The notes under the pieces were generated by a model. That model saw only the letters and a program-made list of their open reading frames with translations, ran no database searches and was not told the origin of the DNA. From Sphingomonadales bacterium (GTDB lineage: Bacteria > Pseudomonadota > Alphaproteobacteria > Sphingomonadales > Sphingomonadaceae), in contig JAFLDC010000005.1 of the NCBI GenBank assembly GCA_017302775.1, forward strand, positions 1-23,209: a DNA stretch of 23,209 nucleotides. Direction: 5' to 3'. Positions 1 through 8,109 of the stretch are shown piece after piece (the stretch's first letter is position 1; each line of letters starts with the position of its first letter). The translations under genes were made by a program, and so were the position numbers.

Positions 1-1502
1 GCATCGGCTGCCATACCTGCTCGATCACCTGCAAGAACGTCTGGACCTCACGCGAAGGCGTCGAGTACGCCTGGTTCAACAACGTCGAGACCAAGCCCGG
101 CATCGGTTACCCGAAAGAATGGGAGAACCAGCAGAAGTGGAACGGTGGCTGGGTTCGGGATCGAGGCGGGAAGATCTCGCTCAAGGCCGGCGGCCGCTTG
201 CGCCTGCTGGCGAAGATCTTCGCCAACCCGGATCTGCCGCAGATTGACGATTACTACGAGCCATTCGATTTCGATTACCAGCACCTGCATCAGGCCCCGG
301 AAGGCAAGCACCAACCCACCGCGCGTCCACGTTCGCTGATCACCGGCGAGCGCATGCAGAAGATCCACTGGGGTCCGAACTGGGAAGAGATTCTGGGCAC
401 CGAATTCGCCAAGCGTTCGAAGGACAGCAACTTCGATGGAGTACAACGCGAGATCTACGGCGCGTTCGAGAAGACCTTCATGATGTACCTGCCGCGCCTG
501 TGCGAACACTGTCTCAATCCGGCGTGCGTTGCCTCGTGCCCGAGCGGAGCGATCTACAAGCGCGAGGAGGACGGCATTGTCCTGATCGATCAGGACAAAT
601 GCCGCGGCTGGCGCATGTGCGTCTCCGCCTGCCCTTACAAGAAGATCTATTACAACTGGAAGAGCGGAAAGTCGGAAAAGTGCATCTTCTGCTATCCGCG
701 TATCGAAATGGGCGAACCGACGGTGTGCTCGGAAACCTGCGTCGGCCGCATCCGTTATCTCGGCGTAATGCTCTACGATGCGGACCGCATCCAGGAAGCC
801 GCCTCGGTTCCTGCCGAAAAGGACCTCTATCAGGCGCATCTGGACATCTTCCTCGACCCGAACGATCCTCAAGTGATCGCAGCCGCACGCGCCGAAGGGA
901 TTCCAGACAACTGGCTGCAGGCCGCCAAGGCGTCGCCCGTCTACAAACTGGCGATCGACTGGCAACTGGCACTACCGCTGCATCCCGAATATCGAACACT
1001 GCCGATGGTCTGGTACGTGCCGCCGCTGTCACCCGTCCAGTCCGCCGCAGACTCCGGGAGGGTCGGAATGAACGGCGAGATCCCCGACGTGAAGTCTTTG
1101 CGCATTCCTGTGCGCTATCTGGCCAATCTCCTGACTGCAGGCGATGAAATGCCTGTCGTTCGGGCGATGGAGCGCATGCTGGCCATGCGCGCATGGCGTC
1201 GCGCAATGCATGTCGAAGGGGTCGAGGATCTTGAAGTCCTGGAGCAAGTCGGCCTGACGCGACTGCAGGCAGAAGAGATGTACCGATACCTCGCCATCGC
1301 CAATTACGAGGATCGCTTCGTCGTACCTACCGCGCATCGAGAATACGCCAACGATGCCTTCGGTGAACGTGGTGGCTGCGGCTTCACCTTCGGCAATGGC
1401 TGCTCACCGTCCAGTCCTGGCGAAGCGTTGTTCGGTGGCCGTTCGACTCAGGTCTACCACGTACCCCCGGCACGCCAGGTTCCGGAAAGGGAAAAAGCAT
1501 GA
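1..1502 (+). CDS. narH: respiratory nitrate reductase beta subunit NarH (5' partial)
   Basis: This is the iron-sulfur electron-transfer subunit of the membrane-bound nitrate reductase NarGHI. It passes electrons from the NarI haems to the molybdenum subunit NarG on the cytoplasmic face. The frame is open from base 3 and matches E. coli NarH from about residue 16, at the first ferredoxin motif (CIGCHTCSITC), so only about 15 residues lie outside the window. Further cluster motifs are visible: CEHCLNPACVASCP near 505-545, then CRGWRMCVSACP near 601-635. The Trp in the latter replaces a Cys and is the hallmark of the [3Fe-4S] site. CIFC and CSETCVGR follow near 682-745. The C-terminal CGFTFGNGC is also conserved. 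The stop overlaps narJ by 4 bp (ATGA), which implies translational coupling. narG should lie just upstream. Confidence 0.97.
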   Translation, partial: IGCHTCSITCKNVWTSREGVEYAWFNNVETKPGIGYPKEWENQQKWNGGWVRDRGGKISLKAGGRLRLLAKIFANPDLPQIDDYYEPFDFDYQHLHQAPEGKHQPTARPRSLITGERMQKIHWGPNWEEILGTEFAKRSKDSNFDGVQREIYGAFEKTFMMYLPRLCEHCLNPACVASCPSGAIYKREEDGIVLIDQDKCRGWRMCVSACPYKKIYYNWKSGKSEKCIFCYPRIEMGEPTVCSETCVGRIRYLGVMLYDADRIQEAASVPAEKDLYQAHLDIFLDPNDPQVIAAARAEGIPDNWLQAAKASPVYKLAIDWQLALPLHPEYRTLPMVWYVPPLSPVQSAADSGRVGMNGEIPDVKSLRIPVRYLANLLTAGDEMPVVRAMERMLAMRAWRRAMHVEGVEDLEVLEQVGLTRLQAEEMYRYLAIANYEDRFVVPTAHREYANDAFGERGGCGFTFGNGCSPSSPGEALFGGRSTQVYHVPPARQVPEREKA

Positions 1503-2188
1503 ACGTACTCAAACTCGTGTCCGTGTTGCTGGAGTACCCTCGACCGGAATTGTGGACGCATGTGGATGAAGTTCGCGCCGCCACAGCCGATCCGACGATG
1601 CTGACACCGCCTCAACGGGTAGCCATCACGGGCTTCGTCGAGCAACTGATCGCACTGGATCCGATGAAGGCCGAAGAGCGCTGGCTGTCGCTGTTCGATC
1701 GGGGCCGCGCGATGAGTCTTCTGTTGTTCGAACACATCCACGGCGAGTCTCGGGACCGTGGACAAGCGATGGTCGATCTGGTCGAGACGTATCGAAAGAA
1801 CGGCTTCGAAATCGAAGCCCGACAGTTGCCGGACTACCTGCCGTTGGTGCTTGAGTACCTTTCGACCCGCCCCTCGGCCGAGATCGCCGACTGGCTGAAG
1901 CACATCGGCCATATCCTCGAACTTCTTGCAGCCCGGGCATTGGAGCGTGAAAGCCCCTATGCCGCTCTGTTCGAGGTTCTGGTGGCCCTGGCGAACGGCG
2001 GCGTCGATCTTGCGCTCATGCGTCGACGGGTCGCACAAGAGGCGCGCGACGACACCCCTGAGGCCATGGATCGCGTCTGGGAGGAAGAAGCCATCCGGTT
2101 TGGCCCGGAAGCGCCGGGTGAGGACTGCGACCCGGTCACACGTCTGCCCACCGGCGCCAAGCGATTCGAATCGAAGGTACTGCAATGA
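1499..2188 (+). CDS. narJ: nitrate reductase assembly chaperone NarJ
   Basis: NarJ is the dedicated cytoplasmic chaperone that holds apo-NarGH during molybdenum-cofactor insertion and before docking on NarI; it is not part of the final enzyme. The 229-residue protein has the normal family length. It carries the family core LFDRGRAMSLLLFEHIHGES, followed by DRGQAMVDL, and then the LPDYLPLVLEYLS segment. It starts with an ATG overlapping the narH stop and ends in another 4-bp ATGA overlap with narI. The order H-J-I is that of classical nar operons. Nothing is unusual about the protein. Confidence 0.96.
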   Translation: MNVLKLVSVLLEYPRPELWTHVDEVRAATADPTMLTPPQRVAITGFVEQLIALDPMKAEERWLSLFDRGRAMSLLLFEHIHGESRDRGQAMVDLVETYRKNGFEIEARQLPDYLPLVLEYLSTRPSAEIADWLKHIGHILELLAARALERESPYAALFEVLVALANGGVDLALMRRRVAQEARDDTPEAMDRVWEEEAIRFGPEAPGEDCDPVTRLPTGAKRFESKVLQ

Positions 2189-2886
2189 ACGCGATCAACA
2201 CCCTCCTCTTCCAGTTTTATCCATACATTGCGCTCGCAGTATTCGCCATAGGATGCTGGGTGCGGTTCGATCATGCCGCCTACACATGGCGAACCGGCTC
2301 AAGCCAATTGCTCTCCAGCAAGTGGATGCGCCTTGGAAGCAATTGGTTCCATGTCGGTATTCTGGCCATTCTCGGCGGCCATCTGGTTGGACTGCTGACG
2401 CCCCACGCCGTCTACGAGCACTTCATCAGCGCAAGCCAGAAGCAATTGCTGGCGATGGTGGTCGGCGGTCTTTTCGGCGCGATGTGCTTCGTCGGCTTGA
2501 CCATTCTTCTGCTGCGCCGCCTTTTCAATCCAAGAATTCGCGCCACCTCTACCGGTCGCGACATCATGATCCTCGCATTGCTGTACATCCAACTGATTCT
2601 CGGTCTGAGTTCGATTTTCGTCTCGGCAGGTCACATGGATGGCGCGCAGATGATCAAGCTGGGCGAATGGGCACAGCACATCGTCACGTTCCGCCCGGGC
2701 GCCGCCGAGTACATCGCCGACGCGCACTGGATCTTCAAGACCCATGTCTTTCTGGGCATGACGCTGATCCTGCTTACACCCTTCACGCGTCTTGTACACG
2801 TGTGGTCGATCCCGCTCGGCTATCTGATTCGCCCATACCAGATCGTGCGCCGCCGCCAGCGGCCGTTGCGATATCCCGGAAACTGA
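2185..2886 (+). CDS. narI: respiratory nitrate reductase gamma subunit NarI (cytochrome b)
   Basis: This is the inner-membrane dihaem cytochrome b that oxidises quinol and feeds electrons to NarH. The protein has 233 residues and about five hydrophobic segments. All four haem-ligating histidines known from E. coli NarI are present at identical numbering: His56 (WFHVG), His66 (GGHLVG), His187 (KTHVFLG) and His205 (RLVHVWS). The start is fixed by the ATGA overlap with narJ. The next gene begins two bases after the stop, so the isomerase is almost certainly in the same transcript. Confidence 0.97.
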   Translation: MNAINTLLFQFYPYIALAVFAIGCWVRFDHAAYTWRTGSSQLLSSKWMRLGSNWFHVGILAILGGHLVGLLTPHAVYEHFISASQKQLLAMVVGGLFGAMCFVGLTILLLRRLFNPRIRATSTGRDIMILALLYIQLILGLSSIFVSAGHMDGAQMIKLGEWAQHIVTFRPGAAEYIADAHWIFKTHVFLGMTLILLTPFTRLVHVWSIPLGYLIRPYQIVRRRQRPLRYPGN

Positions 2887-2888
2887 AC

Positions 2889-3758
2889 ATGACTCGTCGT
2901 ACGATTCCCGTGGTCATGGACGCCGGTGCGCTCTCGGAGGCCGCGGTAAAAGCCAGCCTTACGAGTCATCACGATCACGAGGACGATCGCAGTCAATCCA
3001 TTCCAGGACCGGCGCCGGTTTTCGTACGCGTCGCCGGCATCCCGATCGATGAGTCCGAGATTGCCCGCGAGATGCAATTCCACCGTTCTTCCAGCCCCCA
3101 TGAGGCTCGCCAAGCAGCAGCCACGACCCTGGTCATCCGCGAACTGGTTGCCCGCGAATGCGAACGTCTTGGGCTGGTGATCAAGGCCGTAGATGGCGAA
3201 ACCGGAGATGAGGCACGGGTGCGGGTTCTTCTCGCCGATTCCCTGATGGTGCCGGATGCCGACGAGGCTGCCGTACGGCAGTATTACGAGGCCAATCGAT
3301 CGAAACTTCATCACCCGGACCGTATCCGGGTTCGCCACATACTGATCGCCGCCCCGCCCTCGGATATCAAAGCGCGGCTGCGCGCTCAGCAACTCGGTGA
3401 GGAACTGATCGGCGCGCTGCGCTCGGAACCCGAGCGCTTCATCGAATTCGCCATGCGTCACTCCGTCTGCCCCTCTCGCGATCAGGGCGGCGATCTCGGG
3501 TGGATCGAACGTGGCGACACCGTTCCAGAGTTTGATCGCCAGTTGTTCATGCTCAACCCGGGCCTTGCAGGACTGACGGTCGAGACGCGGTACGGCCACC
3601 ATGTTGTCGAAGTCCAGGAACGTGTCGACGGCGAACCGCTTTCGCTCGAGGAAGCGCGCACACGCATCATTGCCTATCTCGAAACGCAGACGCGACAGAA
3701 CGCTGTCCACCAATACCTGCGCATCCTGGCGGAAAGCTACGGCGTCGAAGGTATCTAG
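2889..3758 (+). CDS. PpiC/parvulin-type peptidyl-prolyl cis-trans isomerase of the nar operon
   Basis: A 289-residue protein that starts 2 bp after the narI stop. The C-terminal half (about residues 147-250) is a parvulin domain with the usual landmarks IRVRHILI, SVCPSRDQGGDLGW and GHHVVEVQE. The N-terminal half is helical and charged, with a His/Asp-rich stretch (HHDHEDD) near residue 27, and resembles NifM/SurA-like trigger regions. There is no signal peptide, so it should act in the cytoplasm. PpiC-type genes directly after narI are known from Pseudomonas nar operons. A role in folding or maturation of NarGHI is inferred from context, as the substrate cannot be read from sequence. A longer in-frame reading exists upstream but would run through narJ and narI and is rejected. 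Confidence 0.9.
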   Translation: MTRRTIPVVMDAGALSEAAVKASLTSHHDHEDDRSQSIPGPAPVFVRVAGIPIDESEIAREMQFHRSSSPHEARQAAATTLVIRELVARECERLGLVIKAVDGETGDEARVRVLLADSLMVPDADEAAVRQYYEANRSKLHHPDRIRVRHILIAAPPSDIKARLRAQQLGEELIGALRSEPERFIEFAMRHSVCPSRDQGGDLGWIERGDTVPEFDRQLFMLNPGLAGLTVETRYGHHVVEVQERVDGEPLSLEEARTRIIAYLETQTRQNAVHQYLRILAESYGVEGI

Positions 3759-3766
3759 CCGAGCGC

Positions 3767-3780
3767 TTGACCTGGGTCAA
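3767..3780 (+). promoter_or_regulatory. upstream FNR/ANR/DNR-type box before narK2
   Basis: TTGACCTGGGTCAA matches the FNR-family consensus TTGAT-N4-ATCAA at 8 of 10 defined bases and is itself symmetric. It is the centre of a larger perfect inverted repeat, 3763-3784, with 10-bp arms (GCGCTTGACC) and a 2-bp centre. It lies 32 bp, about three helical turns, upstream of a second box, so two dimers could bind the same face of the DNA. Confidence 0.65.
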
Positions 3781-3798
3781 GCGCCTGCCGGGGCGGTC

Positions 3799-3847
3799 TT
3801 GATGGTTGTCAAATCCAAGATTCGACGCCACTGCGATGATGTGCTCC
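3799..3847 (+). promoter_or_regulatory. FNR-dependent class II promoter for narK2-narK1
   Basis: TTGATGGTTGTCAA (3799-3812) matches 9 of 10 consensus bases of an FNR/ANR box. Its centre (3805.5) lies 41.5 bp before a predicted start at about 3847. A -10-like GATGAT sits at 3835-3840, as expected for a class II FNR promoter. The transport and mod genes could therefore be transcribed independently of narGHJI. The start codon of narK2 follows at 3885 after an AGAGG ribosome-binding site. Confidence 0.65.
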
Positions 3848-3884
3848 AACGAAGCACTCGTCGCATGCGTCTCTCAGAGGTTTC

Positions 3885-5246
3885 ATGTCCTTGATCCCCC
3901 AAACCGCCCCCAAGGCATCCGGCACCTGGCTTTCGCGATGGGAGCCTGAAAATCCGGCTTTCTGGTCGGCAGGCGGTTCCACCATCGCTTGGCGCACGCT
4001 TGCCCTGACCACGGTCAACCTCACTCTCGCCTTCGCCGCATGGTTCCTGGTCTCGGCACTCGTCGTCCGACTACCGCAGGTAGGCTACAAATTCACGCCA
4101 AGCCAGTTGTTCTGGTTGACGGCGATGCCCGGCCTCGCGGGCGGCACCTTGCGCCTGGTACACATGTTCCTGACCCCGATGATCGGCACCCGGCATGTGG
4201 TCAGTCTGTCCACCATGTCGCTGCTGCTCCCACTGATCGGCTGGTTCTTTGCAGTACAGGATCCCAACATTCCGTACTGGGTGCTGCTCCTGCTGTCCTT
4301 CTTTGCCGGATTGGGTGGCGGCAATTTTTCCTCCTTCATGCCTTCCACCAGTCTTTTTTTCCCAAAAAGACTGCAAGGCACGGCATTGGCAATCCAGGCA
4401 GGCATCGGCAACCTCGGTGTTTCGATTGTCCAGTTCGTGACGCCGTGGATCATCGGGTTCGCATTGCTGGGAAGTGCTGCCTTCATGGGTGAAAGCCAAA
4501 CGCTGACGAAGGACGGCGTGCAAAGCCAGGTCCATCTGCAGAACGCCGCAGCAGTATTCATCCCCTTCGTGGTGGTATTCGGCATTACGGCATGGCTTCT
4601 GCTGAAATCGGTGCCGCTCAAATCGAACTTTGCTGAGCAATTCGACATTTTCAAGTCTCGTCACACCTGGTCGATGACCTCGCTGTACATCATGACCTTC
4701 GGCGGCTTTTCAGGACTGGCGGCCACTTTTCCCCTGTTGATCAAACAGGGATTCGGTGGCTTCGACGGCGCACCCGATCCTCTGAAGTGGGCGTTCTGGG
4801 GCCCTCTGGTCGGTTCGATCGCCCGCGTGATCGCAGGTCCGCTGTCGGACAAGTTGGGAGGTGCGCGTGTCACGCAGTGGGCCGGCATCGGCATGGCTGC
4901 ATGTACCGTTCTGGTAGCGATGAATGTGTCCCCGGACTCTCTCGACGCATTTCCGATGTTCGTGGCATCGATGTTGGCGCTGTTCTTCTTCGCAGGCATC
5001 GGTAACGCCTCGACTTTCAAGCAAATGCCGATGCTCTTCGCCCCACGTCAGGCGGCCGGCGTGATCGGCTTCACCGCTGCGATCGCGGCGTATGGCCCAT
5101 TCCTCTTCGGCATGCTGTTCGCCTGGTCGTTCGGCGCATTCAAATCGGCCACCCCCGTGTTCTATGGTTTGGCCGTGTTCTTCGCGTTCAATGTCGGTTT
5201 GAACTGGTGGATGTATGCACGGCGTGGCGCCGGAAATCCCTGCTGA
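3885..5246 (+). CDS. narK2: nitrate/nitrite transporter, NarK2 (E. coli NarK) type
   Basis: An MFS permease of the nitrate/nitrite porter family with 453 residues and about 12 hydrophobic segments. It aligns with E. coli NarK, a nitrate/nitrite exchanger, including the N-terminal RWEPENPAFW and the signature region GLGGGNFSSFMPS. The two substrate-binding arginines are present: Arg90 (GGTLRLVH) and Arg314 (GSIARVIAGPLSD). Exchange of nitrate for nitrite is the expected activity, known for this subtype and not shown by sequence alone. It is preceded by two FNR boxes and an AGAGG Shine-Dalgarno, and followed after 18 bp by a second transporter. Confidence 0.93.
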   Translation: MSLIPQTAPKASGTWLSRWEPENPAFWSAGGSTIAWRTLALTTVNLTLAFAAWFLVSALVVRLPQVGYKFTPSQLFWLTAMPGLAGGTLRLVHMFLTPMIGTRHVVSLSTMSLLLPLIGWFFAVQDPNIPYWVLLLLSFFAGLGGGNFSSFMPSTSLFFPKRLQGTALAIQAGIGNLGVSIVQFVTPWIIGFALLGSAAFMGESQTLTKDGVQSQVHLQNAAAVFIPFVVVFGITAWLLLKSVPLKSNFAEQFDIFKSRHTWSMTSLYIMTFGGFSGLAATFPLLIKQGFGGFDGAPDPLKWAFWGPLVGSIARVIAGPLSDKLGGARVTQWAGIGMAACTVLVAMNVSPDSLDAFPMFVASMLALFFFAGIGNASTFKQMPMLFAPRQAAGVIGFTAAIAAYGPFLFGMLFAWSFGAFKSATPVFYGLAVFFAFNVGLNWWMYARRGAGNPC

Positions 5247-5264
5247 ACAGAGTAAACGACCATC

Positions 5265-6581
5265 ATGAATGCGCATCCTCTTTCCGCAACCAGAAGCCAG
5301 CAGAACAAGGCGCTCTGGACCAGCACCTTCGCCTTCACGGTGTGCTTCGCCGTGTGGACGATCTTCTCGATCATCGGCATTCAGATCAAAATAGATCTCG
5401 GCCTGAGCGACACACAGTTCGGACTGCTCGCGGCTACACCGATCCTGACCGGCTCCATCATCCGGCTATTTCTCGGAGTGTGGACCGAGCAATACGGCGG
5501 CCGAATCGTTTTCAGCCTTGTCATGCTGGCTGGCGCCGCAGCAACGTGGATGCTCACCTACGCGACCACCTACCCTCAGTTCCTGATGGCGGCATTGATG
5601 GTCGGTATCGCCGGCGGCTCTTTCGCAGTGGGAATCGCCTACGTCTCCAAATGGTTTCCCGCTGAGAAACAAGGCACGGCGCTTGGTATTTTCGGCGCAG
5701 GCAACGTCGGCGCAGCCGTGACGAAATTGTTGGCACCGATGGTGATGGTGGCTTATGGTTGGCACGGTGTCGCACGTTTCTGGTCAATCGGTCTAGCGGC
5801 CACCGCAATCGTGTTCTTCCTGGTCACCAAAGACGATCCCGGTCTCGCAAAGCGGCGCGCGGAAGGCATCAAGCCGGTGCCTTTTGCCGAGCAAATGAAA
5901 CCATTGCGCAACCTGCAAGTCTGGCGATTCTCCCTGTACTACTTCTTCGTCTTTGGCGCATTCGTCGCGCTCGCCCTGTGGCTTCCTCGCTATCTCACAG
6001 GCGCATACGGTCTGGACGTTAAAACCGCCGGCCTCATCGCGGCGTGTTACTCGATCCCAGCAAGCCTTTTCCGGGTCGTTGGCGGCTGGCTGTCAGACAA
6101 GGTCGGCGCCCGAAAAGTCATGTACTGGACGTTCGGCGTTTCGACGATCTGCACATTCCTGCTGTCGTACCCATCGACATCGTATGTCGTCGACGGCATC
6201 CAAGGTCCAGTCGAATTTCGTCTCGCGGTCGGCGTCGTACCGTTCACGGTGCTGGTATTCATCCTCGGCTTCTTCATGTCCCTCGGGAAAGCCGCAGTTT
6301 ACAAGCATATCCCGGTGTACTACCCGAACAACGTCGGCGCGGTCGGCGGCGTGGTCGGCATGATCGGTGGTCTGGGCGGATTCATTCTGCCGATCGTGTT
6401 CGGGGCGATGAACGATGCCATCGGTATCTGGACCAGTTGCTTCATGCTGTTGTTCGCACTGGTGGGAACAGCACTGCTGTGGATGCACTTCGCGATTCGC
6501 CGTATGGATCTTGCTCGTCACCCGCAGATCGCCTCCGAGACGGACCTGCCTGAAATCATGCAAGCGAGCCAGAGGCGCTGA
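5265..6581 (+). CDS. narK1: nitrate transporter, NarK1 type
   Basis: A second MFS nitrate/nitrite porter of 438 residues, clearly divergent from its neighbour. It is the NarK1 (proton-coupled nitrate uptake) subtype, shown by FSIIGIQIKIDLGLSDTQFG and VGIAGGSFAVGIAYVSKWFP. Conserved arginines are Arg67 (TGSIIRLFLG) and Arg270 (ASLFRVVGGWLSD). Paired NarK1/NarK2 transporters are common in denitrifiers and are even fused in Paracoccus. Here they are separate, with the NarK2 type first. The carbonic anhydrase gene starts one base after the stop, which indicates one transcript. Confidence 0.92.
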   Translation: MNAHPLSATRSQQNKALWTSTFAFTVCFAVWTIFSIIGIQIKIDLGLSDTQFGLLAATPILTGSIIRLFLGVWTEQYGGRIVFSLVMLAGAAATWMLTYATTYPQFLMAALMVGIAGGSFAVGIAYVSKWFPAEKQGTALGIFGAGNVGAAVTKLLAPMVMVAYGWHGVARFWSIGLAATAIVFFLVTKDDPGLAKRRAEGIKPVPFAEQMKPLRNLQVWRFSLYYFFVFGAFVALALWLPRYLTGAYGLDVKTAGLIAACYSIPASLFRVVGGWLSDKVGARKVMYWTFGVSTICTFLLSYPSTSYVVDGIQGPVEFRLAVGVVPFTVLVFILGFFMSLGKAAVYKHIPVYYPNNVGAVGGVVGMIGGLGGFILPIVFGAMNDAIGIWTSCFMLLFALVGTALLWMHFAIRRMDLARHPQIASETDLPEIMQASQRR

Positions 6582-6582
6582 G

Positions 6583-7224
6583 ATGCTGGGCCCTCAATTC
6601 GACGCCGAACAGGCCCTGGCCCGGCTTCGCGATGGCAATCGCCGCTTCGTGGAACATGTGGTTAGCCTCGAAGCACTGCTCAGCCATGCGCGACGCGAAG
6701 ATCATGCACGCACGCAACGTCCGTTTGCGGTCACCCTGGGCTGCTCGGACTCGCGGGCACCGGCCGAGTTCATGTTCGACCAGGGACCCGGCGACCTGTT
6801 CGTCATCCGGGTCGCCGGAAATATTGCGGCGCCCTCTCAGGTTGGAAGCATCGAATTCGCCGTCGAGCGTTTTCAGCTCAGACTGATCGTCGTACTTGAA
6901 CACTCCAAGTGCGGCGCCGTACAGGCGATGCTCGACCACTGTCTCTCCCCGGGGGACACCAGCCCCGCACTGCGTTCGATCGTCGATCGAATTTCCCCGG
7001 GAGTACGACCGGTTCTTGACGACTTCGATGAAGCGGCAACAGGCACGCGTCTGAACAAATCGATCCGCGCCAACGTACTGGCGACCATCGGCAACATTCG
7101 AGCCCAATCCGACTATCTCCGCTATACCGAATTGCAGGGAGGGCTACGGATCGTCTGCGCGGATTACGACCTGATTTCATGGGCTGTCGATTTCTTCGTC
7201 GATGACTTATCCATCCGATCATGA
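6583..7224 (+). CDS. beta-class carbonic anhydrase
   Basis: Catalyses reversible hydration of CO2 to bicarbonate in the cytoplasm. The 213-residue protein has the beta-class zinc ligands Cys54 (LGCSDSRAP), His107 and Cys110 (HSKCGAV), and the Asp56-Arg58 dyad inside the first motif. There is no signal peptide. The ATG at 6583 is chosen because it follows the narK1 stop by one base and gives the normal family N-terminus; an upstream in-frame extension would lie inside narK1. Its position between nitrate transport and molybdate transport genes is unusual. A link to CO2/bicarbonate or pH balance during nitrate respiration is only inference. Confidence 0.92.
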   Translation: MLGPQFDAEQALARLRDGNRRFVEHVVSLEALLSHARREDHARTQRPFAVTLGCSDSRAPAEFMFDQGPGDLFVIRVAGNIAAPSQVGSIEFAVERFQLRLIVVLEHSKCGAVQAMLDHCLSPGDTSPALRSIVDRISPGVRPVLDDFDEAATGTRLNKSIRANVLATIGNIRAQSDYLRYTELQGGLRIVCADYDLISWAVDFFVDDLSIRS

Positions 7225-7280
7225 CGGAAATGCAATCCATCATCGAAACGGATTGCGCAAGAATTTTGAAAAAAGGACTT

Positions 7281-7310
7281 TTGATCGACCATCTCTCTAC
7301 ACTTCATACT
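7281..7310 (+). promoter_or_regulatory. possible sigma70-type promoter for modABC
   Basis: The 113 bp between the carbonic anhydrase and modA is conspicuously AT-rich. It contains TTGATC (7281-7286) and CATACT (7305-7310) separated by 18 bp, each matching 4 of 6 bases of the -35 and -10 consensus. A separate promoter would allow molybdate-responsive control. I do not see a convincing ModE palindrome. Confidence 0.25.
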
Positions 7311-7337
7311 CATTCCATACGAGATCAATTCGCCGTG

Positions 7338-8087
7338 ATGATCCCGCGTCTTGCTCACCTTGCCCTGTCGGTTCTGTGTGCATTTCCGCTCCAGGCCAAG
7401 GCAGAGGAAGCACGCTTGGCGGTCGCAGCCAGTTTTGCGGATGCCGCGCGAGAATTCTCGGATGCCTACTCGCGACAAAGCGGTCACAGAATCGAGATCG
7501 GCGTCGCATCCACCGGCAAGCTCTATGCCCAGATCAGGAACGGCGCACCATTCGATGTGCTCCTGTCCGCCGATGCGGCGACACCGCGCAAGCTGGTCGC
7601 AGAAGGCCTGGCCGATGGCAAGACAATCCACGATTATGCCATCGGCCGACTCGTGCTGTGGAGCCGGGACCGGGAACGCGTGAAGAATGGGGAGACGTTG
7701 CTGCGCACGGGGCAGATTGATCGGCTGGCAATCGCCAATCCAGAACTCGCTCCATATGGCGCTGCAGCAAGAGAAGTACTGCTTCGTGTAAGACGCTGGG
7801 ACGAATTGCAACAGCGACTCGTGATGGGCGAAAACGTCGGACAGGCCACGCAGTTCGTAGTGTCCGGTGCAGCGCCTCTTGGGTTACTGCCACGATCGCT
7901 CGTCCTTGAAGCACGCAAGACTCACCCGGGATCAGCATGGGACATCCCGGCGGCTTGGCATGCACCGATCATACAGACCGCGGTATTGCTCGACCATGGC
8001 CGAGCGAATGCTGCGGCGCGAGGCTTCCTGCAATTCCTGCGCAGCAGGCCCGTAAGGAATCGGATTCGCGCCTTGGGCTACGAGTGA
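7338..8087 (+). CDS. modA: molybdate ABC transporter periplasmic binding protein ModA
   Basis: The periplasmic receptor that captures molybdate and delivers it to ModB. The 249-residue precursor has a short signal peptide (MIPRLAHLALSVLCAFPLQAKA, cleaved near residue 22). The mature protein carries ModA landmarks: AASFADA, the oxyanion-binding ASTGKLYAQI, GAPFDVLLSAD, and later SGAAPLGLLP. An ATG at 7221 overlapping the upstream stop would add 39 residues before the signal peptide. That stretch is AT-rich with atypical codons, so 7338 is preferred. Molybdate is needed for the molybdenum cofactor of NarG, which explains the linkage with nar. Confidence 0.93.
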   Translation: MIPRLAHLALSVLCAFPLQAKAEEARLAVAASFADAAREFSDAYSRQSGHRIEIGVASTGKLYAQIRNGAPFDVLLSADAATPRKLVAEGLADGKTIHDYAIGRLVLWSRDRERVKNGETLLRTGQIDRLAIANPELAPYGAAAREVLLRVRRWDELQQRLVMGENVGQATQFVVSGAAPLGLLPRSLVLEARKTHPGSAWDIPAAWHAPIIQTAVLLDHGRANAAARGFLQFLRSRPVRNRIRALGYE

Positions 8088-8109
8088 TGTCGTGCAGGCA
8101 TCAACCCTC

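Noticed and set aside
3763..3784. Perfect palindrome after the isomerase gene read as an intrinsic terminator
   Set aside because: No T-run follows, and its centre is an FNR-type box paired with a second box and -10, so a regulatory role is better supported. A dual role is not excluded.
7280..7293. Possible FNR box before modA (TTGATCGACCATCT)
   Set aside because: Only the left half-site fits; the right half (CATCT) does not match ATCAA.
7221..7337. Longer modA start overlapping the carbonic anhydrase stop
   Set aside because: The 39 extra codons are AT-rich and unlike the neighbours, and they would precede a complete signal peptide.
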